Part shown: positions 17,103 to 27,202 of the stretch, piece after piece
How the letters are laid out: every line of letters begins with the position of its first letter
Numbering within the stretch: the first letter of the stretch is position 1
Assembly: GCF_039839275.1 (NCBI RefSeq)
Contig: NZ_JBDOQP010000003.1
Span: 372,001 to 436,000, forward strand
Length of the DNA: 64,000 nt
Source of the DNA: Aerobium sp039839275
GTDB taxonomy: Bacteria > Pseudomonadota > Alphaproteobacteria > Rhizobiales > Rhizobiaceae
Reading direction: 5' to 3'
Notes under the pieces: model-generated
Told to the model about the DNA's origin: nothing
Seen by the model: the letters and a program-made list of their open reading frames with translations, nothing else
Database searches by the model: none
Program-made: the position numbers and the translations under genes

Positions 17103-18305
17103 ATGAAAGTCGTCGAATACTACATATTGCGCCGCGCCCTCGGAATCTTCACCGCGACGCTGTCCTGGGTTCTGCTGATCGTCTGGACCACGCAAATCCT
17201 GTCACGGATCGATCTGGTGACCGGAAATGGCCAGTCGGCCGCGACCTTCTTCGAGGTCGCCTGGCTGGTGCTGCCCGCCGTCATCCCGATCATCATTCCG
17301 TTCGCCATCGGCATCGCGATCGCAGTGACGCTGACGACCATGAACAGCGATTCCGAGCTGATCGTCATCAGCGCCGCCGGCAGTCCGCGGCTGACGGTGA
17401 TGCGGCCGATCATCCTGCTGGCGGCCACCGCCTGCGCGATCTCCTTCGCGATCAACAATTTTGTCGAGCCGTATTCACGCGAGCGACTGCGCATCCTGAT
17501 TTCGGAGGCGCGCGCCGAACTGATCACCACGGTGATTCAAGAAGGCGTTTTCCAGGAGGTCGAGCCGGGCCTGAACATGCAGATCGGCGAACGCCTGCCC
17601 GACGGCCGGTTTGGCGGCATCTTCGTCGCCGACGCGCGCGAAGAAGGCGTCGAGCTGATCTATTACGCCAAGAATGGCGCGACGCTCGAGACCGAAGGAG
17701 AACAACTGCTGGTGATGCAGGACGGCGCCGTCTATCGGAAGACGGCAGAGGGCGTGTCGATCGTTCGCTACTCGTCATACGGGCTGGACCTTTCGCAGTT
17801 CATGGCGAGTTCGGGAGCGCCGACCATGCTGCCGAAGGACCGAACCCTCGCCTATCTGATGAATCCGGACCCGAACGATCCGGTGTACAAGGCTGATCCG
17901 CATCGATTCCGCGCCGAACTGCACAAGCGGTTCTCGGACTGGCTCTATCCAATGGTGTTCGCGCTGATCGGGCTTGCGGTGGCCGGCGACTCGCGGTCGT
18001 TCCGTGAGGCGCGCATTCATCCGCTTTTGACGACGATGACGATCGCCGTGGTGGTGCGCTGGGCCGGCTTCTTCATGACCGACAGGATCACCAACGATCC
18101 GAGCTTGTGGCCGCTGGTCTATGTCATTCCGATCGGCAGTTGCGCCGTGGCCATCTTCTTCCTCGCGACCAACCGGGTGATGGAACTGCCGATGTGGATG
18201 GTCGAACGCGGCGCCGCCGTCGTCGAGCGGGCCCAGCAGCGCATGATCACGCTCAGGATGCGGCTCTTCGGCCAGGCTGGGCGGACCCAGGGAGGCGCGG
18301 CATGA
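17103..18305 (+). CDS. lptF: LPS export permease LptF
   Basis: LptF is one of two inner-membrane permease subunits of the LptB2FG ABC extractor that hands LPS to the periplasmic bridge. The 400-residue protein begins MKVVEYYILRRALGIF and has the YjgP/YjgQ layout: three N-terminal membrane helices, a periplasmic beta-jellyroll (about 130-270) and three C-terminal helices (WLYPMVFALIGLA, then RWAGFFMTD, VYVIPIGSCAVAIFF). The ATG at 17103 fits; the frame remains open upstream without homology. The last bases overlap lptG (ATGA), so the pair is translationally coupled. Confidence 0.94.
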   Translation: MKVVEYYILRRALGIFTATLSWVLLIVWTTQILSRIDLVTGNGQSAATFFEVAWLVLPAVIPIIIPFAIGIAIAVTLTTMNSDSELIVISAAGSPRLTVMRPIILLAATACAISFAINNFVEPYSRERLRILISEARAELITTVIQEGVFQEVEPGLNMQIGERLPDGRFGGIFVADAREEGVELIYYAKNGATLETEGEQLLVMQDGAVYRKTAEGVSIVRYSSYGLDLSQFMASSGAPTMLPKDRTLAYLMNPDPNDPVYKADPHRFRAELHKRFSDWLYPMVFALIGLAVAGDSRSFREARIHPLLTTMTIAVVVRWAGFFMTDRITNDPSLWPLVYVIPIGSCAVAIFFLATNRVMELPMWMVERGAAVVERAQQRMITLRMRLFGQAGRTQGGAA

Positions 18306-19390
18306 TCGGCTTCACCCTCGGCCGCTACTTCTTCATGCGCTACCTGTCGATCACGATGTGGATGTTCATCGGGTTGAGCGCGTTGATCTTCATCGTCGTC
18401 TTCACCGAACTGGCCGACCGGCTTGGCGGCGTGACCGATTATTCCGTGACGGCGACACTGGCGATCGCGGCGATGCAGACACCGATCCTGATGCAGCAGT
18501 CGGTGCCTTTCATCGGCCTCGTCTCCGCCATCGCGACGCTGGTGGCGCTCAATCGCCGCTACGAGCTGGTGGTGACGCGGGCGGCCGGCATCTCTGCCTG
18601 GCAGTTCCTGCTTCCGCTATGCGCGGGATCGCTTGTATTCGGGCTCGCCGCCATCCTGATCCTGAACCCGATCGCCGCAGGCGGGCTTGAGCAGGGCGAG
18701 GCGCTGGAGGCGTCCGCGCGCGCCGGCAGCGCCGGGTCCGGCAACGAGCAGAGCTCGCCATGGATCAAGCAGCGCACGGCCGAAGGCGAGACGATCATCG
18801 GCTCGCGCGCGGTGCTGGACCAGGGCATGGAACTCGTTGATGCGAGCTTCCTGCGAATCGACACGGACGGCACGCTGGTAGAGCGCATCGACGCGCGGTC
18901 CGCCTATCTGCGGCAGGGTCACTGGGAGCTGGTCGGCGCCAACCGCATTCTCGCCGGCGAGGCCCCCGAAGCGATCGAATCCGTGCGGATCGACACCAAC
19001 CTGACGCCGGAATTCGTCATGGAACGGCTGGCCAATCCCGAGACGATCTCGATCTATGACTTGCCGCGCAAGATCGCCGCCGCACGCTCATTCGGTCTCA
19101 ATGCCAACGCGTTTGCGATGCAGTTTCATTCGCTGATCGCCTTGCCGGCGCTGCTGATCGCAATGACCCTGATCGCCGCCACGGTGTCGATGCGATTTGC
19201 ACGAATGGGACAATCGGTGTCGATTATTCTGGGTGGCATACTCGCCGGCTTTCTGCTTTATGTCGTAACCGTTCTGGTCCAGGCGTTCGGCAGCGCCGGA
19301 TTCGTGCCGCCCGTCGCGGCGGCCTGGTTTCCGGTGCTGGTTGCGTCTTTTATCGGAGTGACGTTTCTGTTGTACAAAGAGGACGGCTAG
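18302..19390 (+). CDS. lptG: LPS export permease LptG
   Basis: LptG pairs with LptF in the LptB2FG complex. The 362-residue protein begins MIGFTLGRYFFMRYLS, with the same three-helix / jellyroll / three-helix plan; the C-terminal helices include FHSLIALPALLIAMTLIAATVSM and GILAGFLLYVVTVL. Its ATG overlaps the lptF stop, and lptD starts at the very next base after its stop. LptB is not in this window. Confidence 0.94.
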   Translation: MIGFTLGRYFFMRYLSITMWMFIGLSALIFIVVFTELADRLGGVTDYSVTATLAIAAMQTPILMQQSVPFIGLVSAIATLVALNRRYELVVTRAAGISAWQFLLPLCAGSLVFGLAAILILNPIAAGGLEQGEALEASARAGSAGSGNEQSSPWIKQRTAEGETIIGSRAVLDQGMELVDASFLRIDTDGTLVERIDARSAYLRQGHWELVGANRILAGEAPEAIESVRIDTNLTPEFVMERLANPETISIYDLPRKIAAARSFGLNANAFAMQFHSLIALPALLIAMTLIAATVSMRFARMGQSVSIILGGILAGFLLYVVTVLVQAFGSAGFVPPVAAAWFPVLVASFIGVTFLLYKEDG

Positions 19391-21802
19391 GTGAACGGCG
19401 AGATCGCGAAAAAACGCAGGTCCGCCAGGATGTTGCACCTTCTGGGCGCATCCGCGCTCGCTCTTGGCGCGGCCGCTTTCGCCGTGCCGGCGCCGGTGCT
19501 TGCGCAGGATCTCGGATTTGAAGACGCCGGACTTTCGAGCGATGCGGAAATGCTGCTCGAAGCCGACACGATCGTCTACGACAACGACCGCAACACGATC
19601 ACCGCCGTTGGCGGCGTCCGCATCGACTATGACGGCAACCGTCTCGTCGCCCAGCGCGTCACCTATGACCGTGCCACCTCGCGCCTGATCGCGAGCGGCA
19701 ATGTCGAGATCGTCGACCCGCAGGGTACCCGTTTCAGCTCCGATCAGATCGACGTCACCGACGATTTTCGCGACGCGTTCGTGCGCACGCTGAGGGTCGA
19801 GACGGCCGACCAGACCTATTTCGCCGCCGAGAGCGCGGAACGGGCCGACGGCGCGCTGACCACGTTCAACCGTGGCGTATACACGGCCTGCGCGCCCTGC
19901 GAGGACCGACCGGGCAAGCCGCCGATCTGGCGCGTGAAGGCGCAGAAGATCATCTGGAACGGCGAAACGGAAACGGTGCGATTCGAGCGCGCGCGCTTCG
20001 AGTTTTTCGGCCTCCCCCTCGCCTTCCTGCCGGCCTTCGAGATCGCCGATCCCACGGTGGAGCAGAAATCGGGCTTCCTGCTGCCGAGCTACCGCTCGGG
20101 AAGCGAACTGGGCCACGGACTGCTGGTGCCGTATTACTGGGCCGTGTCGCCCACGGCCGACGTGACGTTCAAGCCGACCGTCTATTCCAAGCAGGGTTTC
20201 CTCGCCGAAGCCGAATGGCGCCAGCAATTCGACAATGGCAGCTATTCGATCACCATCGCCGGCATCAAGCAGCGCAGCCCCGAGGAATTCTATTCGGACG
20301 CCGCGAGTTCCTTGTGGGCGAGCGACAACGAAGACTATCGCGGCATGGTCGGCTCGAAGGGCGCGTTCAGGATCAACCCGCGCTGGACCTTCGGCTGGGA
20401 CGTGATGGCCCAGAGCGACAAGAACTTCTCGCATCGCTACGCGATCGAGGGTTACGACCAGCTCGACCGCACCGACAGTGTCTATCTCACCGGCCTGAAC
20501 GATCGGAATTATTTCAACCTCAGCGCGTACCGCTTCACCGTGCAGGAAGCGGTTCGCGACACGAACCCGGTGACGGGCGAGCCCTATTGGGGACGCAACG
20601 GGCAGCAACCCTGGGTACTGCCCTCCTTCGACTACGCCTTCACGCCCGACAACAGCATCGCAGGCGGCGAGTTGAACATCGACGTCAATGTGCAGGGCAT
20701 CCGGCGCGACCAGCTCGATGCGACGAATTTCACCATCGACGGCCGGCCCCAGTCGATGGTGCAGGGCATTGAGGGAACATCGGGCCGCGTGACGGCGGAA
20801 GCGGAATGGAAGCGCTCGTTCATCGCGCCCGGCGGGCTGATGCTGACGCCGATCCTGCATGCGCGTGGCGACGCGATCGGGGTCGACTATAGCGGTGGGT
20901 CGCAGAACGCCATCTCCCTGGTCGGCGCCCGCAACGGGTTCGAGACCGAGATGCGCTCGTCCTTCTACCGTGCCATGGCCACGGCCGGTCTGGAGGCGCG
21001 CTGGCCGGTGCTGTTCTCGACCACAAGTTCGCTGCACGTGCTGGAACCGATGGGCCAGATCTTCGCGCGCCCCGATGCGGCTTATGCAAACCGTCTTGGC
21101 ATTCCCAACGAAGACGCGCAGAGCCTGGTTTTCGATGCCTCGAACCTGTTCGAGCGCGACAAGTTCTCCGGCTATGACCGCATGGAAGGCGGCGTGCGCG
21201 CCAATCTCGGCATCCGGTATTCGGGCACGTTCTCCAATGGCTGGTCGAGCACCGCGCTCGTCGGCCAGTCCTTCCATATCGCCGGCCTCAATTCCTACGC
21301 GTCGGCGGACCTCGTCCATACCGGCGCCTATTCCGGGCTGGAGACGGATCGATCCGACTATGTTGCCGCAGCCAACGTCGTCAGCCCCGGCGGCCTGGCG
21401 CTGGGCGCGGGCGGCCGTTTCGACGAGGCGAATTTCGATCTTCGCCGCGCCGACCTGACGGCGGGCGTGGCAACGACGCCGGTGACGCTGGCAGCCACCT
21501 ACTCGTTCATCGAAGAACAGCCCGATTACGGCTTCGAGGAAGACAGGCACGAGATCCGCGGCAGCGCTTCGGTCCGGTTCGACGAAAACTGGCGCGCCTT
21601 CGGCAGCGGCACCTACAACATGACCGAAGAGGTGTTCGTCGCCAAGTCTATCGGCTTTGCCTATGACGACGAGTGTTTCTCGTATACGATGGCGGCCACG
21701 GAATATGTCGACCCGACAAACCCGTCGCAAAAGAGCCGTGGCTTCAGCTTCGGCATCTCCTTGCGCACCATCGGTGATTTCGGGTCGTCGTCCGGCGGCT
21801 AG
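19391..21802 (+). CDS. lptD: LPS-assembly outer membrane protein LptD
   Basis: LptD forms the outer-membrane beta-barrel that, with LptE, inserts LPS in the outer leaflet. The 803-residue protein has a signal peptide (cleavage near VLAQ, residue 38), an N-terminal OstA jellyroll (about 50-165: LEADTIVYDNDRNT, RLVAQRVTYD, SGNVEIVDP) and a long C-terminal barrel. Cysteines are few: C167 and C170 in the N-terminal domain (TACAPCED) and C762 near the end, so at most one N-to-C disulfide can form, unlike the two in E. coli LptD. The start is a GTG directly after the lptG stop. SurA, a chaperone for LptD in E. coli, is the next gene. Confidence 0.95.
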   Translation: MNGEIAKKRRSARMLHLLGASALALGAAAFAVPAPVLAQDLGFEDAGLSSDAEMLLEADTIVYDNDRNTITAVGGVRIDYDGNRLVAQRVTYDRATSRLIASGNVEIVDPQGTRFSSDQIDVTDDFRDAFVRTLRVETADQTYFAAESAERADGALTTFNRGVYTACAPCEDRPGKPPIWRVKAQKIIWNGETETVRFERARFEFFGLPLAFLPAFEIADPTVEQKSGFLLPSYRSGSELGHGLLVPYYWAVSPTADVTFKPTVYSKQGFLAEAEWRQQFDNGSYSITIAGIKQRSPEEFYSDAASSLWASDNEDYRGMVGSKGAFRINPRWTFGWDVMAQSDKNFSHRYAIEGYDQLDRTDSVYLTGLNDRNYFNLSAYRFTVQEAVRDTNPVTGEPYWGRNGQQPWVLPSFDYAFTPDNSIAGGELNIDVNVQGIRRDQLDATNFTIDGRPQSMVQGIEGTSGRVTAEAEWKRSFIAPGGLMLTPILHARGDAIGVDYSGGSQNAISLVGARNGFETEMRSSFYRAMATAGLEARWPVLFSTTSSLHVLEPMGQIFARPDAAYANRLGIPNEDAQSLVFDASNLFERDKFSGYDRMEGGVRANLGIRYSGTFSNGWSSTALVGQSFHIAGLNSYASADLVHTGAYSGLETDRSDYVAAANVVSPGGLALGAGGRFDEANFDLRRADLTAGVATTPVTLAATYSFIEEQPDYGFEEDRHEIRGSASVRFDENWRAFGSGTYNMTEEVFVAKSIGFAYDDECFSYTMAATEYVDPTNPSQKSRGFSFGISLRTIGDFGSSSGG

Positions 21803-21920
21803 AGCGGGTTGTTGCCACCGCCACAACTCGCTTGAGACCATGCGCCACGGTTTCGCCCCAGAGATGGGGCACGGGACGGTAAAGACGCCGCCGCCCAACG
21901 CATTTAGGGAGACAACATAG

Positions 21921-22859
21921 ATGAGAATGGCCGGAAGCATCCTGCGCCCCTGTGCGCTGGCCCTCATGTTGCTCGGCACCTCGGCGCCGATGGGCCTCGT
22001 CCCGTCGGCAGCCCAGGCCAGCGAGATCAAGTACATCGTCAACAATGTGCCGGTGACCAGCTACGACATCCAGCGGCGCGTGGCGCTGCTGCGGTTGCAG
22101 AACACGCGCGGCAACGTGCAGCAGGTCGCCGCGGACCAGTTGATCGACCAGACCCTGCGTGCAGCCGAGATGACGCGGATGAACATCCGCATCTCCGACG
22201 ACCAGGTCGGCGACGCCTATGAACGGTTCGCGCGTTCCAACAACATGTCGACGTCGCAGATGGATCAGGTTCTGAACCAGTCCGGCGTGACAAAGGCGCA
22301 TTTCCGCGAGTTCATCCGTTCTCAGATGGGCTGGTCGCAGGTGCTGAACGCGCGCAATCGCGGCTCTGCGGGCGGCAAGATGAGCGAGCAGGAGGTCGTG
22401 CAGCGGATGCTGCAGCAGGGCGGCGAAAAGCCATCCGCGACGGAATACATGCTGCAGCAGGTCATCTTCGTGGTGCCGGCCGCCGAGCGGGGCGCGAAGC
22501 TGGGTACGCGCAAACGCGAAGCCGAGGCGATGCGGCAGCGCTTCCAGAGCTGCGAATCGACCCGCGAGTTTGCCCGCGGCCTGATAGACGTGACGGTTCG
22601 AGACCTCGGCCGCGTGCTTGAGCCGGAATTGCCGCCGGATTGGGCGGAGCGGATCAAGGCGACGAATGCCGGCGCAGCCACGACCGTCCAGGAGACCGAG
22701 CGGGGCGTCGAGTTCATCGGGATATGCAGTGCCCGCGAGGTTTCCGACGACCGCGTCGCCCAGATGGTCATGCAGTCCGAGGAAGGCGCGGGAGGCGACG
22801 AGGCCTCCGAGAAGCTGACCAAGGAACTGCGCGACAAGGCGCAGATCATCCAGCGCTAA
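21921..22859 (+). CDS. surA: SurA-like periplasmic chaperone
   Basis: The 312-residue protein has a signal peptide (about 1-33, ending AAQA) and a SurA N-terminal chaperone domain (IVNNVPVTSYDIQRRVALLRL, then VAADQLIDQTLRAAEM). A parvulin-type peptidyl-prolyl isomerase region follows (about 170-285) but looks reduced, with a single domain instead of two, which is usual in alphaproteobacteria. It probably escorts outer-membrane proteins such as LptD. It follows lptD by 118 bp and precedes pdxA, the conserved order in proteobacteria. Confidence 0.88.
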   Translation: MRMAGSILRPCALALMLLGTSAPMGLVPSAAQASEIKYIVNNVPVTSYDIQRRVALLRLQNTRGNVQQVAADQLIDQTLRAAEMTRMNIRISDDQVGDAYERFARSNNMSTSQMDQVLNQSGVTKAHFREFIRSQMGWSQVLNARNRGSAGGKMSEQEVVQRMLQQGGEKPSATEYMLQQVIFVVPAAERGAKLGTRKREAEAMRQRFQSCESTREFARGLIDVTVRDLGRVLEPELPPDWAERIKATNAGAATTVQETERGVEFIGICSAREVSDDRVAQMVMQSEEGAGGDEASEKLTKELRDKAQIIQR

Positions 22860-22860
22860 A

Positions 22861-22904
22861 GCCCGCCGAAAGGCGGGCGTACCGGAACGCGCCAGGCGCG
22901 TTCC
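22861..22904. repeat. two tandem hairpins between surA and pdxA
   Basis: The first hairpin is GCCCGCC-GAAA-GGCGGGC (22861-22878), a perfect 7-bp stem with a GNRA tetraloop. The second is GGAACGCG-CCAGG-CGCGTTCC (22884-22904 with one more possible pair each side). Neither is followed by a T run, so they are more likely RNA processing, mRNA-stabilising or pause structures than terminators, letting surA be expressed differently from pdxA-rsmA. Confidence 0.6.
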
Positions 22905-22929
22905 GCGAGCGCAAACAGGTCGTTTCACC

Positions 22930-23946
22930 ATGCCACCACGTCCCCTCGCGCTCACGATAGGCGATCCCTCCGGTATCGGCCCCGAAATCGCCATCGCCGC
23001 CTGGCAGCGGCGCGGTCGCGAAGACGTGCCTGCCTTCTACCTGCTTGCAGACCCGCTTCTGGTGAAGGCGCGCGCCAGCACGCTCGGACATGCGCTCGAC
23101 ATCGCGGTGATTTCGCCAGGCGAGGCGTTGGGCGCATTCGCGACCGCGCTCCCGGTGGTGGCGCTCGAAAATGCCTTTATCGACACGCCGGGCCATCCCG
23201 ATGCCGCCAACGCGGCAGGCACGGTGGAGGCGATCGAACGGGCCGTGGCCGACGTGCGCGCCGGCCATGCCGATGCGCTGGTGACGAACCCCATCGCCAA
23301 GAAGCCACTGTACGATGCCGGCTTCCGCTATCCCGGCCATACGGAATTTCTCGGCCACCTCGCGGAACTGGATGCCGGGCGGCCGGTTCGTCCGGTGATG
23401 ATGCTGGCGGGGCCGGAACTGCGGGCCGTGCCGGTGACAATCCACATCGCGCTGTCGCAAGTCCCGCAAAGCCTAACGGTCGACCTGATCGTCGAGACCG
23501 CGGCGATCACCGCCGCAGACCTGCGGGCGAGGTTCGGCATCGCGCGGCCGCGTCTGGCGGTGGCTGGGCTGAACCCGCATGCCGGCGAAGGCGGCGCGAT
23601 GGGCACGGAGGACGAGGCGATCGTCCGCCCGGCGGTCGAGGAGCTCGTCAGGCGCGGCATCGACGCGCGCGGTCCCCTGCCCGCCGACACGATGTTCCAC
23701 GCCCAGGCGCGCGCGACGTATGACGCAGCGATCTGCATGTATCACGACCAGGGCCTGATCCCGGCCAAGGCGCTTGCTTTCGACGAGACGGTGAATGTCA
23801 CGCTGGGACTGCCCTTCATCCGCACCTCGCCGGATCACGGCACCGCCTTCGACATTGCAGGCAAGGGCGTCGCACGGCCCGACAGCCTGCTGGCAGCGCT
23901 CAGACTTGCACGGCGAATGGCTGATGCAATGGCGAGCGCCACATGA
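22930..23946 (+). CDS. pdxA: 4-hydroxythreonine-4-phosphate dehydrogenase
   Basis: PdxA oxidises 4-phosphohydroxy-L-threonine in the DXP-dependent pathway to pyridoxal phosphate. The 338-residue protein has the family start (LTIGDPSGIGPEI), the metal-binding histidines in GHTEFLGHL, LNPHAGEGG and MYHDQGLIP, and the C-terminal RTSPDHGTAFDIAG. It overlaps the rsmA start by 4 bp (ATGA), a conserved pairing. Confidence 0.96.
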   Translation: MPPRPLALTIGDPSGIGPEIAIAAWQRRGREDVPAFYLLADPLLVKARASTLGHALDIAVISPGEALGAFATALPVVALENAFIDTPGHPDAANAAGTVEAIERAVADVRAGHADALVTNPIAKKPLYDAGFRYPGHTEFLGHLAELDAGRPVRPVMMLAGPELRAVPVTIHIALSQVPQSLTVDLIVETAAITAADLRARFGIARPRLAVAGLNPHAGEGGAMGTEDEAIVRPAVEELVRRGIDARGPLPADTMFHAQARATYDAAICMYHDQGLIPAKALAFDETVNVTLGLPFIRTSPDHGTAFDIAGKGVARPDSLLAALRLARRMADAMASAT

Positions 23947-24779
23947 GCCTCGACGGGCTGCCGCCGCTGCGCGAGGTGATCGAGAAGCATGAACTGCGGG
24001 CGAAGAAGTCTCTCGGCCAGAACTTCCTGCTCGACCTCAACATCACGTCGAAGGTAGCACGGGCAGCCGGCGACCTGACGCGCTCCACCGTCATCGAGGT
24101 CGGTCCCGGCCCCGGCGGACTGACGCGCGCGCTGCTCGCGCATGGCGCGCAACGCGTGATCGCGATCGAACGCGACGAACGCTGTCTCGATGCGCTGGCC
24201 GAAATCGCGCAGCACTATCCCGGACGACTCGATGTCATCGCCGGCGACGCCCTGAAGTCCGATTTCGCGGCACTGGCGGCGGGTGCCGAGGATGTGCGGA
24301 TCGTTGCCAACCTGCCCTACAATATCGGTACGGAGCTGCTCTTGCGCTGGCTCACCGTGACGGACTGGCCGCCATTCTGGACGTCGCTGACGCTGATGTT
24401 CCAAAGGGAGGTTGCCCAGCGCATCGTCGCGGCCCCGGGCAGCGATGCCTATGGCCGGCTTGGCGTGCTGGCCGGCTGGCGCACGCAGTCGCGCATCATG
24501 TTCGATCTGCCGCCGCAAGCATTCACCCCACCGCCGAAAGTGACATCGGCCGTGGTGCACATCGTGCCCAACGCCGTACCTTTGCCGGTGGACGGCAAGG
24601 TTCTGGCGCGGGTGACCGAGTCCGCCTTTGGCCAGCGCCGCAAGATGTTGCGCCAGAGCCTCAAGGGCATCGGCGGGGAGCGGCTTCTGGCGGAGACGGG
24701 CATCGACGGCACTCGCCGCGCCGAGACCCTCAGCGTGGAAGAATTCGTATCGCTTGCAAGGGCATTGGAGAAGACATGA
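23943..24779 (+). CDS. rsmA: 16S rRNA dimethyladenosine transferase
   Basis: RsmA (KsgA) dimethylates two adjacent adenosines in the 3' hairpin of 16S rRNA during small-subunit assembly. The 278-residue protein has the start KKSLGQNFLLD, the SAM-binding motif EVGPGPGGLTRAL, the acidic IAIERD and the catalytic NLPYN. Its ATG overlaps the pdxA stop, and its own stop overlaps the start of the beta-lactamase gene. Loss of RsmA is known to give kasugamycin resistance. Confidence 0.96.
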   Translation: MSLDGLPPLREVIEKHELRAKKSLGQNFLLDLNITSKVARAAGDLTRSTVIEVGPGPGGLTRALLAHGAQRVIAIERDERCLDALAEIAQHYPGRLDVIAGDALKSDFAALAAGAEDVRIVANLPYNIGTELLLRWLTVTDWPPFWTSLTLMFQREVAQRIVAAPGSDAYGRLGVLAGWRTQSRIMFDLPPQAFTPPPKVTSAVVHIVPNAVPLPVDGKVLARVTESAFGQRRKMLRQSLKGIGGERLLAETGIDGTRRAETLSVEEFVSLARALEKT

Positions 24780-25621
24780 TCGGAGACAGGGCGTTCGCCG
24801 CCATCGTCTCGTTGCTCTCGCTGGGGACACTGGCCACGCAGGCGCAGGCAAGGCAGATCTGCGTGCTCGTCGCCGACGCCCAAAGCGGCGCGATCCTGCA
24901 TGAAGATGGCGATTGCCGCAGCCGTGTGACGCCCGCATCGACGTTCAAGGTTCCGCTGGCCGTCATCGGCTATGACGCGGGGTTCCTCAAGACTAGTGAA
25001 ATACCCGAACTGCCCTTCAAGCCCGGCTATCCCGACTGGATAGAGGCCTGGAAGCAGCCGACGACACCACGCATGTGGATGGCCAATTCGGTCGTCTGGT
25101 ATTCGCAGCGCATCACCGAGGCGCTGGGCCGCCAGGCACTTGAACGATACCTGTCGGATTTCGACTACGGCAATGCCGATTTTTCCGGCGATGCCGGCCG
25201 TGACAACGGGCTGCAGCGCGCCTGGCTGACCTCGTCGCTGCTCGTCTCGCCGATCGAGCAGGTCACCTTCATGGCCAGGCTGGTCAATCGTCAGCTTCCC
25301 GTCAGCAGGCAGGCCATGGACCTGGCAATGGACGTCGTCGAGAGCAGGACGACCACGGACGGCTGGACGGTGCACGGCAAGACCGGATCGGCCTATCCGC
25401 GCAACCGCGACGGATCCTTCAACCGCGCACGCGGATGGGGATGGTATGTCGGCTGGGCGTCGCAGGAGGATCGTACGCTGGTCTTCGCCCGTCTCGACCA
25501 GGACGAACAGCGCCACCAGCGCTCAGGTGGATTGCGGGCGCGCGACGCGTTCATCGCGGAATGGCCGGAGCTGTGGGCCCAAATCGGCTCGGTCGACAGC
25601 CAGAGCGACAAAAACCCGTAA
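24776..25621 (+). CDS. class D (OXA-type) beta-lactamase
   Basis: The 281-residue protein has a signal peptide (about 1-26, ending AQA) and all class D active-site motifs: S55-T-F-K58 (nucleophile and the lysine that is carboxylated), S105-V-V, Y131-G-N and K202-T-G, followed by WGWYVGWA. W150 in the loop after YGN (RAWLTSSL) corresponds to the tryptophan that stabilises the carboxylysine. It should therefore be able to hydrolyse beta-lactams; the spectrum cannot be predicted. It overlaps rsmA by 4 bp (ATGA), which means translational coupling with a housekeeping gene. No mobile element flanks it and its codon use looks native, so it appears to be an intrinsic chromosomal gene. It ends 4 bp before the convergent gmk. 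Confidence 0.92.
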   Translation: MIGDRAFAAIVSLLSLGTLATQAQARQICVLVADAQSGAILHEDGDCRSRVTPASTFKVPLAVIGYDAGFLKTSEIPELPFKPGYPDWIEAWKQPTTPRMWMANSVVWYSQRITEALGRQALERYLSDFDYGNADFSGDAGRDNGLQRAWLTSSLLVSPIEQVTFMARLVNRQLPVSRQAMDLAMDVVESRTTTDGWTVHGKTGSAYPRNRDGSFNRARGWGWYVGWASQEDRTLVFARLDQDEQRHQRSGGLRARDAFIAEWPELWAQIGSVDSQSDKNP

Positions 25622-25625
25622 GCGG

Positions 25626-26282
<657 letters not shown>

Positions 26283-26285
26283 GGT

Positions 26286-27173
26286 CTACTCCAGATTCTG
26301 GACCTGCTCGCGAAACTGGTCGACGACGGCCTTGAGCTCGAGGCCAATTGCGGTGATCGACGCCGCGTTCGACTTGGAACACAGCGTGTTGGACTCGCGA
26401 TTGAATTCCTGTGACAGAAAATCCAGCTTGCGTCCGACGGGGCCACCAGAAGCAAGCAGGTCGTATCCGGACGCGACATGCGTACGCAGCCTGTCCAGCT
26501 CTTCGCGAATATCGGCTTTCGTGGCAAGGAATGCCGCTTCCATGTGCAGGCGCTGTTCGTCGAGCGGCGCGCCTGTATTCATCAGCATGCGCACCTGCTC
26601 CTGGAGCCGGGCGCGGATCGCCGCCGGCTCGCGGGCGGGGTCGCTTTCGGCGCGGTCGCCAAGCGTGGCGATCGCATCGAGGTGGCCGCGCAACAATTCG
26701 CCCAGCGCATCGCCTTCGGCGCGACGCGAGGCGAGAAGATTGTCAAGCGCGCCGGCAAGCGCGGCAAGGATCGCCGCGTCGAGCTCGGCCCGCGCTTCCT
26801 CATCCTCGACGGCGTCGGGAATTTCGAGCACACCGCGCAGGGAAAGCAGGCCGTCCGAGGTGGCAGGGGCAGTACCGAACTGCTCTTCGAGACGCTTGGC
26901 GAGGCCCGCCACATCCTGCAGGAACGCCTCGTTCACCGCCGGCTGCGTCTGGGCGTGGGCGCGCGCGACGGAAAGGCTCGCCTGGACGTTGCCACGCGAA
27001 AACTTCTTCTGGATCGTCTGACGGACCGACTGTTCGAGACGCTCGAAACCCGGAGGCAAACGCAAGCGGGCCTCAAGACTTTTGCCGTTTACCGATTTCA
27101 ACTCCCAGGCAATCGACGTGCCTGCGTTGTTGGAGACGGCGCGTCCGAAGCCCGTCATGCTCTGCAAACTCAT
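26286..27173 (-). CDS. YicC family endoribonuclease
   Basis: The 295-residue protein has the YicC N-terminal domain (MSLQSMTGFGRA, ELKSVNGKSLEARLRLPPGFE) and the DUF1732 C-terminal end (GRKLDFLSQEFNRESNTLCSK). E. coli YicC is an endoribonuclease that affects small-RNA turnover. The start at 27173 gives the family N-terminus; the frame is open for 33 more codons upstream without homology. It is directly upstream of gmk. Confidence 0.92.
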   Translation of the reverse strand: MSLQSMTGFGRAVSNNAGTSIAWELKSVNGKSLEARLRLPPGFERLEQSVRQTIQKKFSRGNVQASLSVARAHAQTQPAVNEAFLQDVAGLAKRLEEQFGTAPATSDGLLSLRGVLEIPDAVEDEEARAELDAAILAALAGALDNLLASRRAEGDALGELLRGHLDAIATLGDRAESDPAREPAAIRARLQEQVRMLMNTGAPLDEQRLHMEAAFLATKADIREELDRLRTHVASGYDLLASGGPVGRKLDFLSQEFNRESNTLCSKSNAASITAIGLELKAVVDQFREQVQNLE

Positions 27174-27202
27174 CGCACCCCCCGTGCCCCTCGTCCGTGC
27201 CG

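Noticed and set aside
19088..22045. A 985-codon open frame on minus across lptG, lptD and surA
   Set aside because: It lies antisense to three clear genes, has low-complexity His/Arg/Ala-rich composition and no domain; a high-GC shadow frame.
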